Shown here: positions 1 to 11,259 of the stretch, one piece after another | Layout: each line of letters begins with the position of its first letter | Numbering within the stretch: the stretch's first letter is position 1 | NCBI RefSeq assembly: GCF_011769985.2 | Contig: NZ_CP039734.2 | Coordinates: 1-64,000 of the forward strand | Origin: Sulfurospirillum diekertiae | GTDB taxonomy: Bacteria > Campylobacterota > Campylobacteria > Campylobacterales > Sulfurospirillaceae | DNA: 64,000 nt | Direction: 5' to 3' | Program-made: the position numbers and the translations under genes | Notes under the pieces: model-generated | The model's database searches: none | Told to the model about the DNA's origin: nothing | Seen by the model: only the letters and a program-made list of their open reading frames with translations

Positions 1-1326
1 TTGTTAGCAGATACCGTCATAGAACTTTTAAAAGGAGAAATCGCTTCTTTAGAATATGATCGCTATATTAAACAACTAAAATTCCATGAAAAGGCCTCTA
101 ATTCGGATCAAATGGTCTTTCTTGCCCCTAATATTTTGATTGCTAATTGGGTTAGAACCAAATATGCCGATAAAATTGCCCATCTCTTTGAACTCAAAAC
201 AGGTAAAAAGCCTGAAATCAAAATTGTTCTTAAAGAACATCTTAAAACAACGAAAGTAAAAACAACCCCTATCGAAATAATCGATGCCATTAAAAATACT
301 AAAAACACCATTTTAAATCCATCCTACACCTTTGATAGCTTTGTGGTAGGAAGTTCAAACCAATATGCTTATACGGCTGCTAAATCCATTGCTGAAAAAC
401 CAGGTGTGATGTACAATCCTGTTTTTATTTATGGACCTACAGGACTTGGTAAAACACACCTTATTCATGCTATTGGTAATTATGCTCAAGCAAAAGGTAA
501 AATTGTCATTTACGCTACGATTGAACAGTTCATGAATGACTTTACCTACAATCTTCGAAACCAATCCATGGACAGATTTCGTGAAAAATACCGTAATTGC
601 GATGTTTTACTTATTGATGATACCCAATTTTTATCCAACAAAATTCAAACACAAGAAGAGTTTTTTCACACCTTTAATGAACTCCATTCTGCGGGTAAGC
701 AGATTGTCTTAACGTCTGATAAACCACCTAAAATGATTAATGGCTTAGAAGATCGTTTAAAAAGCCGTTTTGAATGGGGTTTGATTGCCGATATTGGCTT
801 ACCAGAATTAGAAACCAAAATTGCCATTATCAAAAAGAAGTGTGAACTAGATGGTATTAATCTTAACAGTGATATTGTCAATTACATTGCAGCCAACATG
901 GGCGATAATATTCGTGAAATTGAAAGTGCTATTATTAACCTCAATGCCTATGCATCACTGATGCGTCAAGAAATTACCCTTGATTTTGCAAAAAATGTTA
1001 TGCGCGAACAGATTAAAGAACGTCGTGAAAATATTAGCCTTGAAGATATTATTCAAATTATTGCAAAAGATCTCAATATTAAGCCTAGCGAAATTAAATC
1101 AACCAAACGTAGTAAAAACATTGTAGAAGCTAGACGTATTGGTATCTATTTGGCACGGACACTCACACCAAACTCAATGCCATCTTTAGCAACCTATTTT
1201 GGAATGAAAGATCATACAGCGGTTTCACACAATATTAAAAAGATTAATGAACTGATTGAAACGAATGAGTCCTTCAAACTCAAAGTTGAAGATCTTAAAA
1301 ATAAGATTTTAACAAAGCAGATATAA
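1..1326 (+). CDS. dnaA: Chromosomal replication initiator DnaA
   Basis: DnaA binds DnaA boxes at oriC, melts the origin and loads the replicative helicase. The 441-residue protein has normal family length. It shows an N-terminal helicase-interaction domain (about 1-80), an AAA+ core with Walker A GPTGLGKT at about 145-152 and Walker B LLIDD at about 203-207, and the C-terminal DNA-binding signature DHTAVSHNI at about 404-412. The start is a TTG at base 1. Nothing upstream is visible, so neither the ribosome binding site nor any start further upstream can be judged. dnaN follows on the same strand after 155 bases holding possible DnaA boxes. Confidence 0.98.
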   Translation: MLADTVIELLKGEIASLEYDRYIKQLKFHEKASNSDQMVFLAPNILIANWVRTKYADKIAHLFELKTGKKPEIKIVLKEHLKTTKVKTTPIEIIDAIKNTKNTILNPSYTFDSFVVGSSNQYAYTAAKSIAEKPGVMYNPVFIYGPTGLGKTHLIHAIGNYAQAKGKIVIYATIEQFMNDFTYNLRNQSMDRFREKYRNCDVLLIDDTQFLSNKIQTQEEFFHTFNELHSAGKQIVLTSDKPPKMINGLEDRLKSRFEWGLIADIGLPELETKIAIIKKKCELDGINLNSDIVNYIAANMGDNIREIESAIINLNAYASLMRQEITLDFAKNVMREQIKERRENISLEDIIQIIAKDLNIKPSEIKSTKRSKNIVEARRIGIYLARTLTPNSMPSLATYFGMKDHTAVSHNIKKINELIETNESFKLKVEDLKNKILTKQI

Positions 1327-1481
1327 AAAGTTTTGATGGTAAACGTGACGAGATGTGAAAAACTCACACCAAATCTTTCACGCAAATAGTCCCTAGTTTG
1401 AGGTATAATGTGGATGTTTTCACAAATTCATCCCAATCTACTACTTCAGCTATTTTAAATTAAATAATAAAAGGAGAGTCT
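1327..1481. other. dnaA-dnaN spacer, possible oriC2-type DnaA-box region and dnaN promoter
   Basis: This spacer carries three TTCAC cores inside (T)TTTCAC-like contexts: GTGAA at 1355-1359 (minus orientation), TTCAC at 1377-1381 and TTCAC at 1419-1423. TTCAC is the conserved half of the DnaA box described for Campylobacterota origins, and Helicobacter pylori has a bipartite origin flanking dnaA. A TATAAT at 1404-1409 is a good -10 for dnaN, and AAGGAGAG at 1471-1478 is its ribosome binding site. That this is part of the origin is inference; the region upstream of dnaA lies outside the window. Confidence 0.45.
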
Positions 1482-2549
1482 ATGAAAGTTTCGATCAAAA
1501 AAAGTATTTTAGAAAACATGCTACTTAACATACAACCCTATTTAGAAAAAAAAGATTTAAGTCAAATCACATCACATGTTTTACTTATAGCTGAAGAAAC
1601 TCAATTTACACTAAAAGCAACTGATTATGAAATCGGTCTTAGTTACCATACTCCTGAAATAAAAATTAGTGTTGCAGGTAATGCAACCGCTAATGGTAAA
1701 AAACTTTTGGATATCATCAAAGGTTTAAAAGATGACGAAGTTATTTTAGAAACAATCAATGATTACCTCTACATCAAACAGAATAGCTCCAAATTTAAAC
1801 TTCCAATGCTAAGCCCTAGTGATTTTCCTCCTTTCCCTGAAATTGATTCTAAACCTAAATTTGACATCAATAGCAATACCCTTGTTCGCTCTATCAAAAA
1901 GATAGCTCCTGCTATTGATAGTAATAATCCTAAATTTGAGCTCAACGGATCATTAATTGATATTAAAGACAATAGCATCAGTTTAGTTGCAACCGATACG
2001 AAACGTCTTGCCATTATGAAAATCGAACAACCAACAGAACATGATTTTTCATTGATTATTCCTAAAAAAGCTATCGGTGAAATTCAAAAACTTTTTTTTG
2101 ATAATATTGAAATTTTTTATGATGAAAATACACTCATTGCAAGTTCAGCCCATTTTACATTTTTTACAAAACTCATCAACGGAAAATTTCCTGATTATCA
2201 ACGCATTATTCCAAAAAATAAAAACTATCGAATTTTACTTAACCGTGAATCTATGGTGGAATCTATTAAACAAATTTCTATTATTTCCCCTGAAATTAAA
2301 ATCACTTTTAAACCTGATAAAATTGTCTTTGAAAGTTTAAATGATGATAACATTGAAGCAAAAACAGAAATTGATTTTAAAACAGGACTTGAGAGTGATA
2401 TTTACCTTGCAGTTAACAGTCGTTATATTTTAGATTTTTTATCTAATATCGAAAATAGTAACTTTACCCTAGGTTTCAATGATAGTGGCCTTCCATTCAC
2501 TTTAGAAAGTGATAATTTTACGACCATTGTTATGCCAATTATGATTTAA
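1482..2549 (+). CDS. dnaN: DNA polymerase III beta sliding clamp
   Basis: The 355-residue protein is the ring-shaped processivity clamp that tethers DNA polymerase III and repair proteins to DNA. It is recognised by its three-fold clamp organisation, by NSRYILDFL-type sequence in the third domain, and by the C-terminal MPIMI ending that matches the family's M-P-[MI] tail. ATG at 1482 follows a strong AAGGAGAG ribosome binding site. It sits in the conserved dnaA-dnaN-gyrB order. The length is slightly under that of the E. coli protein and normal for Campylobacterota. Confidence 0.96.
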   Translation: MKVSIKKSILENMLLNIQPYLEKKDLSQITSHVLLIAEETQFTLKATDYEIGLSYHTPEIKISVAGNATANGKKLLDIIKGLKDDEVILETINDYLYIKQNSSKFKLPMLSPSDFPPFPEIDSKPKFDINSNTLVRSIKKIAPAIDSNNPKFELNGSLIDIKDNSISLVATDTKRLAIMKIEQPTEHDFSLIIPKKAIGEIQKLFFDNIEIFYDENTLIASSAHFTFFTKLINGKFPDYQRIIPKNKNYRILLNRESMVESIKQISIISPEIKITFKPDKIVFESLNDDNIEAKTEIDFKTGLESDIYLAVNSRYILDFLSNIENSNFTLGFNDSGLPFTLESDNFTTIVMPIMI

Positions 2550-2550
2550 A

Positions 2551-4976
<2,426 letters not shown>

Positions 4977-4977
<1 letters not shown>

Positions 4978-6392
4978 TGCTCTATTCTGAGATTAAGGAG
5001 AGAGAAAATCGATTTATTACAGCTCTTAAAATCGCTTTTCCTTTTCTTCTTCTCATCGGCATTTTTTTTCACGCATTTCAACTTTTTCCTTATACTTCAG
5101 TCAATTTTATTCTTCTTATTTTGCTAATTCCCATTTATGTTTATTATACGGTCTATTTGATTTATCATGGATTTCAAACAACGTTGATTGATCCTACGAC
5201 TAAAACATTTACCAGAATGGAAATAATGACTAAAATCGAAAACATAAAAGATCGAGAGAATACGACAATCATCTTTTTACATGTAAATAATTTTAGTGAT
5301 ATTAATGAGCGTTATGGTATCCATAATGGAGATATTCTGCTCTTTCATTTTATACAAAAATTAGAGTTTTTTTTACGAGAACATCATTTTAAAAATGTTT
5401 CCATTGGGCGCTATAGCAATGATAGTTTTTTGTTTTACATTAAAAATCCAAGTAAAGAACTTCGTCATCTTTTAACTATTTTTACGAAGAGTGTTCAAAA
5501 TGTAGGAATTTCGAATATCGAAATAAAAGTTGATTTTTCACTTTTAAGTGCTGCCTATGACAGTGATACAAAAAATATCATAGAACATCTTTTAATGCTC
5601 ATAGAAGAACAAAAAAAGAGTGAAGAAATAATGCCAAATATCAAGCTCAATCAATTTCAAATGATTATAGATGAAGCAATTAAATACCATCAACTTTTTT
5701 TTAAATATCAACCCTCTTTAAGCCTTGAAACTGAAAAAATCGAAATAGTAGAAGTCTTAACTCGTATGGAATCTCAAACCTATGGATTGCTTTCCAAACA
5801 ACAGATTCAGCGTATTGTTAACCACACAGGGTATGAAAAAATATTTGATGAAAAAGTTTTTGAACTTCTAGTGGAGGAAATTTTACCTTTACTGGAAAAA
5901 GAAGTTCTTTTGAGTGTTGAAATTTCACCTGTAACACTACGAAATCTCAGTTTTAAGCACTATCTTATAACACTTTTTGAAAAAAAGAATATTGCACCAA
6001 ATCGCTTTATTCTTGAATTTACAGAAAAAAAGAGTTATGAAAATATGCACCGGTTTAGAGAAATTATAGAGAGTTATCAAGAAGTCGGGTTTAAAATAGC
6101 CCTAGGTAATTTTGGGGGTAATAACTGTAGTTTTGAGTATCTTAAACATTTACCCATTGATTTAGTGAAGTTTGACATTGAATTTACTAAAAAAATAGAT
6201 GATTCCAAATACCAACAACTTCTTTTACATTATGTAGAACTCATCCAAACACTTCATATACAAAGTATGGTAAAATTTGTCGATAAAGAGGCATATTTTC
6301 AAAAGATGAAAGAGATAAAACCTGATTATATACAAGGGTTTTGTATTTCAAAGCCTAAAAATTTAGAACAAATAATAGGAGACATTTTATGA
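4977..6392 (+). CDS. Membrane-anchored degenerate GGDEF/EAL protein
   Basis: This 471-residue protein has two N-terminal membrane helices (about 16-38 and 42-65), then a GGDEF-like domain and an EAL-like domain. Both active sites are degraded. The GGDEF position reads RYSND (about 143), the EAL position reads EVL (about 258), the usual DDFG reads GNFG, and the metal-ligand KFD segment is partly kept while the later E-V-E motif reads KFVDK. It is therefore probably neither a diguanylate cyclase nor a phosphodiesterase, but could bind c-di-GMP or a protein partner. It overlaps gyrB by one base and queF by four, so it is likely co-expressed with housekeeping genes. The fold is assigned with good confidence; the role is inference. 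Confidence 0.8.
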
Positions 6393-6784
6393 AATACGGT
6401 GAACAAATTATTAAAGAATTTGATGTTGAAAAAGACTTAGAAATTTGGCCTAATCAACATAAAAAAAATTATGTGATTAAGCTTACATTGCCAGAGTTTT
6501 GTTGTTTGTGCCCACGCAGTGGTTATCCCGATTTTGCAACCATTTACATTGACTATACTCCTGATGAACTTGTTGTTGAGCTCAAAGCAATCAAGCTTTA
6601 CATTAACAGTTTTATGAACCGAAACATTAGCCATGAAAATAGTGCTAATGAAATTTATGATTTACTAGACCGTAAACTCAAGCCAAAATGGCTCAAAGTT
6701 GTTGCTGATTTTAATCCTAGAGGTAATGTTCATACGGTCATTGAAATCGATTCAAAACAAGTACGAAATGAGAGTTCATGTTAA
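6389..6784 (+). CDS. queF: NADPH-dependent 7-cyano-7-deazaguanine reductase QueF
   Basis: QueF reduces preQ0 to preQ1 in queuosine biosynthesis for tRNA modification. The 131-residue length fits the short single-domain (YkvM) subfamily. Visible signatures are the catalytic cysteine region CCLCPRSGYPDFA, the substrate-binding ELKAIKLYINSFMNR stretch (an E-[SL]-K-S-L-K-like motif with A in place of S), and HENSANEIYDLL. The start overlaps the preceding gene by four bases (ATGA) and the end overlaps the HD-domain gene by seven bases, so this is part of a tightly packed run starting at gyrB or before. Confidence 0.93.
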   Translation: MKYGEQIIKEFDVEKDLEIWPNQHKKNYVIKLTLPEFCCLCPRSGYPDFATIYIDYTPDELVVELKAIKLYINSFMNRNISHENSANEIYDLLDRKLKPKWLKVVADFNPRGNVHTVIEIDSKQVRNESSC

Positions 6785-7989
6785 GTCCAAAACTCATTGA
6801 GCAGTTTTTTGGGGCTGCATCGATTCAGCGTTGGAATGATTATCCACGCATGGTTGAACTCGTGGAACTTGATAAACAAGCGCATAAATTTATCATAGCT
6901 TATTTGATTGCAAAAATGGAACCCAAAGAGAGCATTAATATGCGCTCTTTAATTGAAGCGGGCATTTTTGAATTTTTGCGTCGCGTGGTTGTCACCGATA
7001 TTCGCCCCGATGTTTTTCGCAAAGCACTTCAAAAAAAAGAGAAAGAGATCAATACTTGGGTTTTAGAACAGCTCTATGACTCACTCAGCGATATTGAAGA
7101 GGGTGCTTTTTACGAGCGTTTTAAAACCTATCTAAATGATAGTTCCATGTATAAAAAAGAGCGTTTTATCCTTAAAGCCGCTTCGTATATGGCAACGCGT
7201 TGGGAATTTTCCATTGTCTATCAAACCAGCCAATTTTTAAACAATATTGACCGTGTGAAAGAGGCAGTTGAAGAGGAAATCGAAGATTATTATGAACTTA
7301 TAAGTGTTCGTAAAATGGCAATGAATAAAAAAATCTCTAAAATTGTTGATTTAAGCGGACGACTTCGTTTTCAAAAACGTTGGGCACAAACGCCTCGTAT
7401 TCCTGAAACTTCTGTATTGGGGCATATGCTGATTGTTGCCATTTTGGGCTATTTTTACTCCCTCTCTGCCAAAGCGTGTGATGGGCGTCTGGTCAATAAC
7501 TTCTTTTGTGCTCTTTTTCATGATTTTCCTGAAGCGCTCACCCGTGACATCATCTCTCCCGTTAAATATTCTGTCAGTGGATTGGATGATATTATCAGTG
7601 AGTTTGAAATTAAGATGATTGAAGAAGAGATATTGCCTTACCTTCCAGAGGGGCTCACTAAAGAGTTTAAATACCTTCTTGGACTTTACGGGGACAATCA
7701 AAAAGATGAATTTATGAACCGCATCAATGAGCATGAAATCAAAATGGTTGAAGATGTTTCAGCCTACAATGAGGAAAAATACAATGCCATTGATGGAAAA
7801 GCACTTAAAAATTGCGATAATTTAGCTGCATTTATTGAAGCGACACTTTCTATTTCGCATGGTGTTAGATCCAAAGAACTGATACAAGGCAAAGAGCATA
7901 TTCGCGGTAAATTGAAAGAAAAAGGAAAAATAGGAAATGTTGATTTTTATGAATTAGCATTGGAAATTGAAACGTATTTGGGAGTTTAG
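6778..7989 (+). CDS. HD-domain phosphohydrolase-like protein
   Basis: A 403-residue protein with a helical N-terminal half and an HD-type metal-dependent phosphohydrolase domain in the C-terminal half. A histidine in GHMLIV, followed by HD at about 248-249 in LFHDFPEAL and a later conserved aspartate region, fits the YfbR-like HD subfamily, whose characterised members act on 5'-nucleotides. The substrate here is not known. ATG at 6778 overlaps the end of queF by seven bases. An SRP RNA gene on the opposite strand follows 18 bases after the stop. Confidence 0.75.
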   Translation: MLSPKLIEQFFGAASIQRWNDYPRMVELVELDKQAHKFIIAYLIAKMEPKESINMRSLIEAGIFEFLRRVVVTDIRPDVFRKALQKKEKEINTWVLEQLYDSLSDIEEGAFYERFKTYLNDSSMYKKERFILKAASYMATRWEFSIVYQTSQFLNNIDRVKEAVEEEIEDYYELISVRKMAMNKKISKIVDLSGRLRFQKRWAQTPRIPETSVLGHMLIVAILGYFYSLSAKACDGRLVNNFFCALFHDFPEALTRDIISPVKYSVSGLDDIISEFEIKMIEEEILPYLPEGLTKEFKYLLGLYGDNQKDEFMNRINEHEIKMVEDVSAYNEEKYNAIDGKALKNCDNLAAFIEATLSISHGVRSKELIQGKEHIRGKLKEKGKIGNVDFYELALEIETYLGV

Positions 7990-8007
7990 AAAAAAGGTAT
8001 AAAAAAA

Positions 8008-8110
8008 CCCTCTCCCAGATGACTGCGGCACACACCTAAAAAAAGCGCTCTGCTGTGTTCCCACCCTGAAGCGTTACTCTTAAAAGACATTGCACAGGTC
8101 TAGAAGAAGG
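8008..8110 (-). ncRNA. ffs: Signal recognition particle RNA, small bacterial type (4.5S)
   Basis: Read on the minus strand, the sequence folds as a 4.5S RNA that binds Ffh for co-translational membrane targeting. The 5' end CCTTCTTCTAGA (from 8110) pairs over 12 bp with the 3' end TCTGGGAGAGGG (to 8008). The apical part reads CGCT-TCAGGG-TGGGAACA-CAGCAG-AGCG: a GGAA tetraloop closed by GTG/CAC, flanked by the conserved CAGG and AGCAG internal-loop strands. Further along is GTGTGCCGCAGTCATCTGG, close to the E. coli 4.5S 3' arm. A -10-like TAAAAT (8119-8124) lies just upstream, and seven Ts follow the 3' end (8001-8007), acting as a terminator tail. Ends are accurate to a few bases. Confidence 0.88.
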
Positions 8111-8157
8111 CGAAGCGTATTTTACCCAAAAATTCTTAAAATATACAGAGGATAGTC

Positions 8158-8832
8158 ATGGTAGACCCAAAAATTGAAGAGAGTTGGAAAAATGTTTTAC
8201 GTGAAGAGTTTCAAAAGCCCTATTTTGAAGCTTTAAAAAGCTTTTTAGTGGAAGAAAAAAAACACTATACTGTTTATCCTAGTGGTGCAAACATCTTTGC
8301 AGCATTTGATAACACACCCTTTGAAAGCGTTGAAGTGGTCATTTTAGGACAAGATCCTTATCATGGAGCGAGTCAGGCACACGGGCTCTCTTTCTCCGTA
8401 CAAGACGGCATCCAGCATCCGCCATCCCTTCAAAATATTTTTAAAGAGCTTAAAGATGATTTGGGTTGTACCATTCCTAAAAATGGTAATTTAACTGCGT
8501 GGGCAAAGCAAGGTGTCTTTTTACTCAACACCGTTTTAACCGTACGTGCTAGCGAAGCTAATTCACACCGAGGACAGGGTTGGGAAAACTTTACAGATGC
8601 TGTGATTAAGACGTTAAGCACTGAAAAAGAACATTTGGTATTTATTCTTTGGGGAAGTCCAGCAGGTGCAAAAGCGAGCCTCATTGATGGTAATAAACAC
8701 CTGATTTTACGTGCTCCTCACCCTTCTCCTCTTTCCTCATACCGTGGATTTTTTGGTTCGAAGCCCTTTTCAAAAAGCAATGAATATCTTACATGTAACG
8801 GCAAAAAGCCGATTAATTGGTGCTTAGCTTGA
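8158..8832 (+). CDS. ung: Uracil-DNA glycosylase, family 1
   Basis: Ung removes uracil from DNA to start base excision repair. The 224-residue protein has the water-activating motif GQDPYH at about 64-69 (Asp66) and the HPSPLS motif starting at about His188, both diagnostic of family 1. Length is typical. ATG at 8158 lies 48 bases beyond the 5' end of the divergently transcribed SRP RNA gene. The 3' end overlaps mutY, placing two base-excision repair enzymes in one unit. One copy of the TTACATGTAA palindrome lies inside the gene at 8789-8798. Confidence 0.97.
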   Translation: MVDPKIEESWKNVLREEFQKPYFEALKSFLVEEKKHYTVYPSGANIFAAFDNTPFESVEVVILGQDPYHGASQAHGLSFSVQDGIQHPPSLQNIFKELKDDLGCTIPKNGNLTAWAKQGVFLLNTVLTVRASEANSHRGQGWENFTDAVIKTLSTEKEHLVFILWGSPAGAKASLIDGNKHLILRAPHPSPLSSYRGFFGSKPFSKSNEYLTCNGKKPINWCLA

Positions 8833-9797
8833 GTGTAAAAGAGGCAATTTACGCGTGGTATCAAAAAAATGGTCGTCATGATCTTCCCTGGCGCCAAACC
8901 ACTGATGCCTACAAAATTTATCTCAGTGAAATTATGCTGCAACAGACCCAAGTCAAGACAGTATTGGAACGTTTTTATTTTCCTTTTTTGGAGCGATTTC
9001 CGACCCTTCAAAGTGTGGCAGAGGCTCCGCTTGATGATGTTTTAAAAATGTGGGAAGGACTTGGCTACTACACTCGTGCTCGAAATCTTCACCATACTGC
9101 GCTTACATGTAACGGTATTTTGCCTAAAAATCCTGAAGAACTTGGTGGGCTGAAAGGCATTGGCAAAAGTACGGCACATGCAATTTGCTCGTTTGCGTAT
9201 CATCAAGCACTCCCAATCTTGGATGCCAATGTGAAGCGCGTTTTGTGTCGTTATTTTGCACTTAATGTCAAAGATGAAAAAGTGCTTTGGGAAAAGGCGT
9301 GGAAACTTTTACATGTAAAGCATCCCTATGAACATAACCAAGCAATGATGGACATTGGAGCACTCGTGTGTACGCCCAAAAATCCAAACTGTTTAGAGTG
9401 TCCACTAAACTTTACATGTAAAGGTAAAGATACGCCTGAAAACTATCCACAATCCCTTAAAAAAGCGAAAGTTCCTATCAAGCGACGTTTTGCCTTGGTT
9501 GCACTCAAAGAGGGCAAATTGGGGCTCATTCAACGCAAAGAAAGACTTCTTCATGGCCTTTGGGGATTTGTTCAAGTGGATGAGTGCCCAGAAAATGCAG
9601 AAATTTTAGGAAAAGTAACGCACACCTACAGCCATTTTAAGCTGGAGTTAGAAGTCGTGAAATGCGATTTACATGTAAAAGTTGATGATTATTTTACGCC
9701 AGAGCAAATTGCGACACTGGCTCTATCAACAGTTGATAAAAAGATTTTACAACTACCCGCCATGATGGGGAATGTAACCCCTGCTACCCCAAAGTAA
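8817..9797 (+). CDS. mutY: A/G-specific adenine DNA glycosylase
   Basis: MutY excises adenine opposite 8-oxoguanine. The 326-residue protein has the helix-hairpin-helix GLKGIGKSTAHAI, the catalytic region LSEIMLQQTQV, an aspartate in LDANVKRV, and a [4Fe-4S] cluster pattern C-x6-C-x2-C-x5-C (CTPKNPNCLECPLNFTC). The C-terminal MutT-like discrimination domain is short. The start is uncertain: in-frame TTG 8817, GTG 8820 and TTG 8829 are all possible and none has a strong ribosome binding site. The gene carries four copies of TTACATGTAA (9103, 9309, 9412, 9669), the densest cluster in the window. The end overlaps the convergent MFS gene by 45 bases. Confidence 0.95.
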   Translation: MVLSLSVKEAIYAWYQKNGRHDLPWRQTTDAYKIYLSEIMLQQTQVKTVLERFYFPFLERFPTLQSVAEAPLDDVLKMWEGLGYYTRARNLHHTALTCNGILPKNPEELGGLKGIGKSTAHAICSFAYHQALPILDANVKRVLCRYFALNVKDEKVLWEKAWKLLHVKHPYEHNQAMMDIGALVCTPKNPNCLECPLNFTCKGKDTPENYPQSLKKAKVPIKRRFALVALKEGKLGLIQRKERLLHGLWGFVQVDECPENAEILGKVTHTYSHFKLELEVVKCDLHVKVDDYFTPEQIATLALSTVDKKILQLPAMMGNVTPATPK

Positions 9798-10931
9798 AAG
9801 TGTCGCACCACACAAACTGACCACCATCATAACGCCCATGATAGGCAAGAGTGTACCATCGTGTAACGAGCTTGCAATAAAGCCCATGAGTGCTCCCACG
9901 CTGTACTGTAAAACACCAATAATGGCATTGGCTGAGGCACTAATACTAGGAAAAAATTCCAATGTTAATGAAACAGAATTTCCGAAAACAAACCCTAAAA
10001 TACCAACATAGAGTCCTACTAAGGGAAAAATAACAAAGAGGCCTGCGTCACGTAATACGAATAACATAATACCGACAATGGCTTGTACGATAACTCCAAA
10101 ACGTAAGAGTTGTAAGGGGTCTTTTCGCTTCACAACCCAAACATTAAGCCTTCCAAAGATCATCATCATTAAAACATTAATACCGAAAAAAAGTGAAAAT
10201 CGGCTTGCGCTGACATGAAAATGCTCCATGTAAACGAATGAGGAAGAGGTAATAAAGGTATACATACCAGAGGTACAAAGTATTTGTGAAACAATGAAAA
10301 CCATTGCAAGTTTGTGGCTTAAAACGGTTTTATAGTTTTGAATGGGGGTAATTTTAGTGCGTATTTGTTTTGTGGCAGGAAAGCGAAATAGATAAAAAAT
10401 TAGGGCAAAAAGGGTGTAAAATCCAAGAATTAAAAAAATGGCTTCCCACTCAAAAAATTTAAGAACCAATGCGCCAAGCGTTGGTGCTAACAGTGGCGCC
10501 ATGAGCATTACCATCGCAATTAATGAAAAAATACGTGCACTCTCTTTCCCATTAAACATGTCACGTACGGTGGCAGAGACATTGACAGTGGCAACACCTC
10601 CTCCAAAAGATTGAAGAGCTCGAAGAATCCAAAAAATTTCGATTTGATTGGTAATGGAGAGCAATAAACTGCTCATTCCAAAAACAATCAATCCTATCAT
10701 AACCATAGGGCGTCTGCCATAAGCGTCGGAAATGGGCCCACCCAAAAGCTGTCCCATTGCCATACCAAAAAAGTAGAGGCTAAGGCTAAATTCAACATTG
10801 GGGATACTTGTGTGAAGGTCTGTTGCAATGGCTGGGAATGAAGGTAAATACATATCAATCGCCAAAGGAGTAATTGCCGATAAAGACGCAAGGACTAAGA
10901 CGATTTGGCGCTCTGTAAGGGCTTTAGACAT
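9753..10931 (-). CDS. MFS multidrug efflux transporter, Bcr/CflA type
   Basis: A 392-residue inner-membrane protein with about 12 hydrophobic helices. Family hallmarks are the N-terminal LSAITPLAIDMYLPSFPAI segment typical of Bcr/CflA drug:H+ antiporters, GPISDAYGRRPM in the loop between helices 2 and 3, and ALQSFGGGVATVNVSATVRDMF in the fourth and fifth helix region. Such proteins export bicyclomycin, chloramphenicol or related compounds; the actual substrate cannot be told from sequence. It is convergent with mutY and divergent from the dicarboxylate locus. Confidence 0.9.
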   Translation of the reverse strand: MSKALTERQIVLVLASLSAITPLAIDMYLPSFPAIATDLHTSIPNVEFSLSLYFFGMAMGQLLGGPISDAYGRRPMVMIGLIVFGMSSLLLSITNQIEIFWILRALQSFGGGVATVNVSATVRDMFNGKESARIFSLIAMVMLMAPLLAPTLGALVLKFFEWEAIFLILGFYTLFALIFYLFRFPATKQIRTKITPIQNYKTVLSHKLAMVFIVSQILCTSGMYTFITSSSFVYMEHFHVSASRFSLFFGINVLMMMIFGRLNVWVVKRKDPLQLLRFGVIVQAIVGIMLFVLRDAGLFVIFPLVGLYVGILGFVFGNSVSLTLEFFPSISASANAIIGVLQYSVGALMGFIASSLHDGTLLPIMGVMMVVSLCGATLLLWGSRGYIPHHGG

Positions 10932-11259
10932 GCGTTTTTTTCTTTCGTGTAGATAGTTTTATAGAAATTATAGGGTAAAAGTTTAAATTTTATGTTAATA
11001 GATAAGAGAATATTTTGAAACGGTTAATATTATAATCCTTTTGATCACCATACATTAATAGTTTTTTAAGCGGACTCTATCTACAATCTTGTAATAAATG
11101 ATATGTGATAAAGTATCACATATGTTGGAACAAACTTTTTTTGCTAACGGTAAGTGCCAGACATTGAACAATTAAGGTTGCCCACAATGATTTATTTTCT
11201 ATTTTTAGATAATAAAGTCTTTGATTAATGTTAAAAATTTATCATATGGAGGTTTTGCA
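10932..11259. promoter_or_regulatory. 328-base divergent promoter region with a 23-bp operator-like palindrome
   Basis: This region separates the minus-strand MFS gene from the plus-strand ttd locus and has no convincing ORF. At 11101-11123 it holds ATATGTGATA-AAG-TATCACATAT, a perfect 10-bp inverted repeat with a 3-base centre, about 137 bases upstream of the transporter ATG. This size and symmetry suit a dimeric regulator; the GntR/FCD protein at 14243-14893 is one candidate. The TGTGA/TCACA halves are seven bases apart rather than the six of a CRP site. GGAGG at 11248-11252 is the ribosome binding site for the ATG at 11260. Confidence 0.6.

Noticed and set aside
9753-9797. Frameshift or fusion at the mutY end
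   Set aside because: The 45-base convergent overlap with the MFS gene is sufficient explanation; both C-termini look normal.
11101-11123. CRP-type binding site
   Set aside because: TGTGA and TCACA halves are separated by seven bases instead of six, and the symmetry extends beyond a CRP site.
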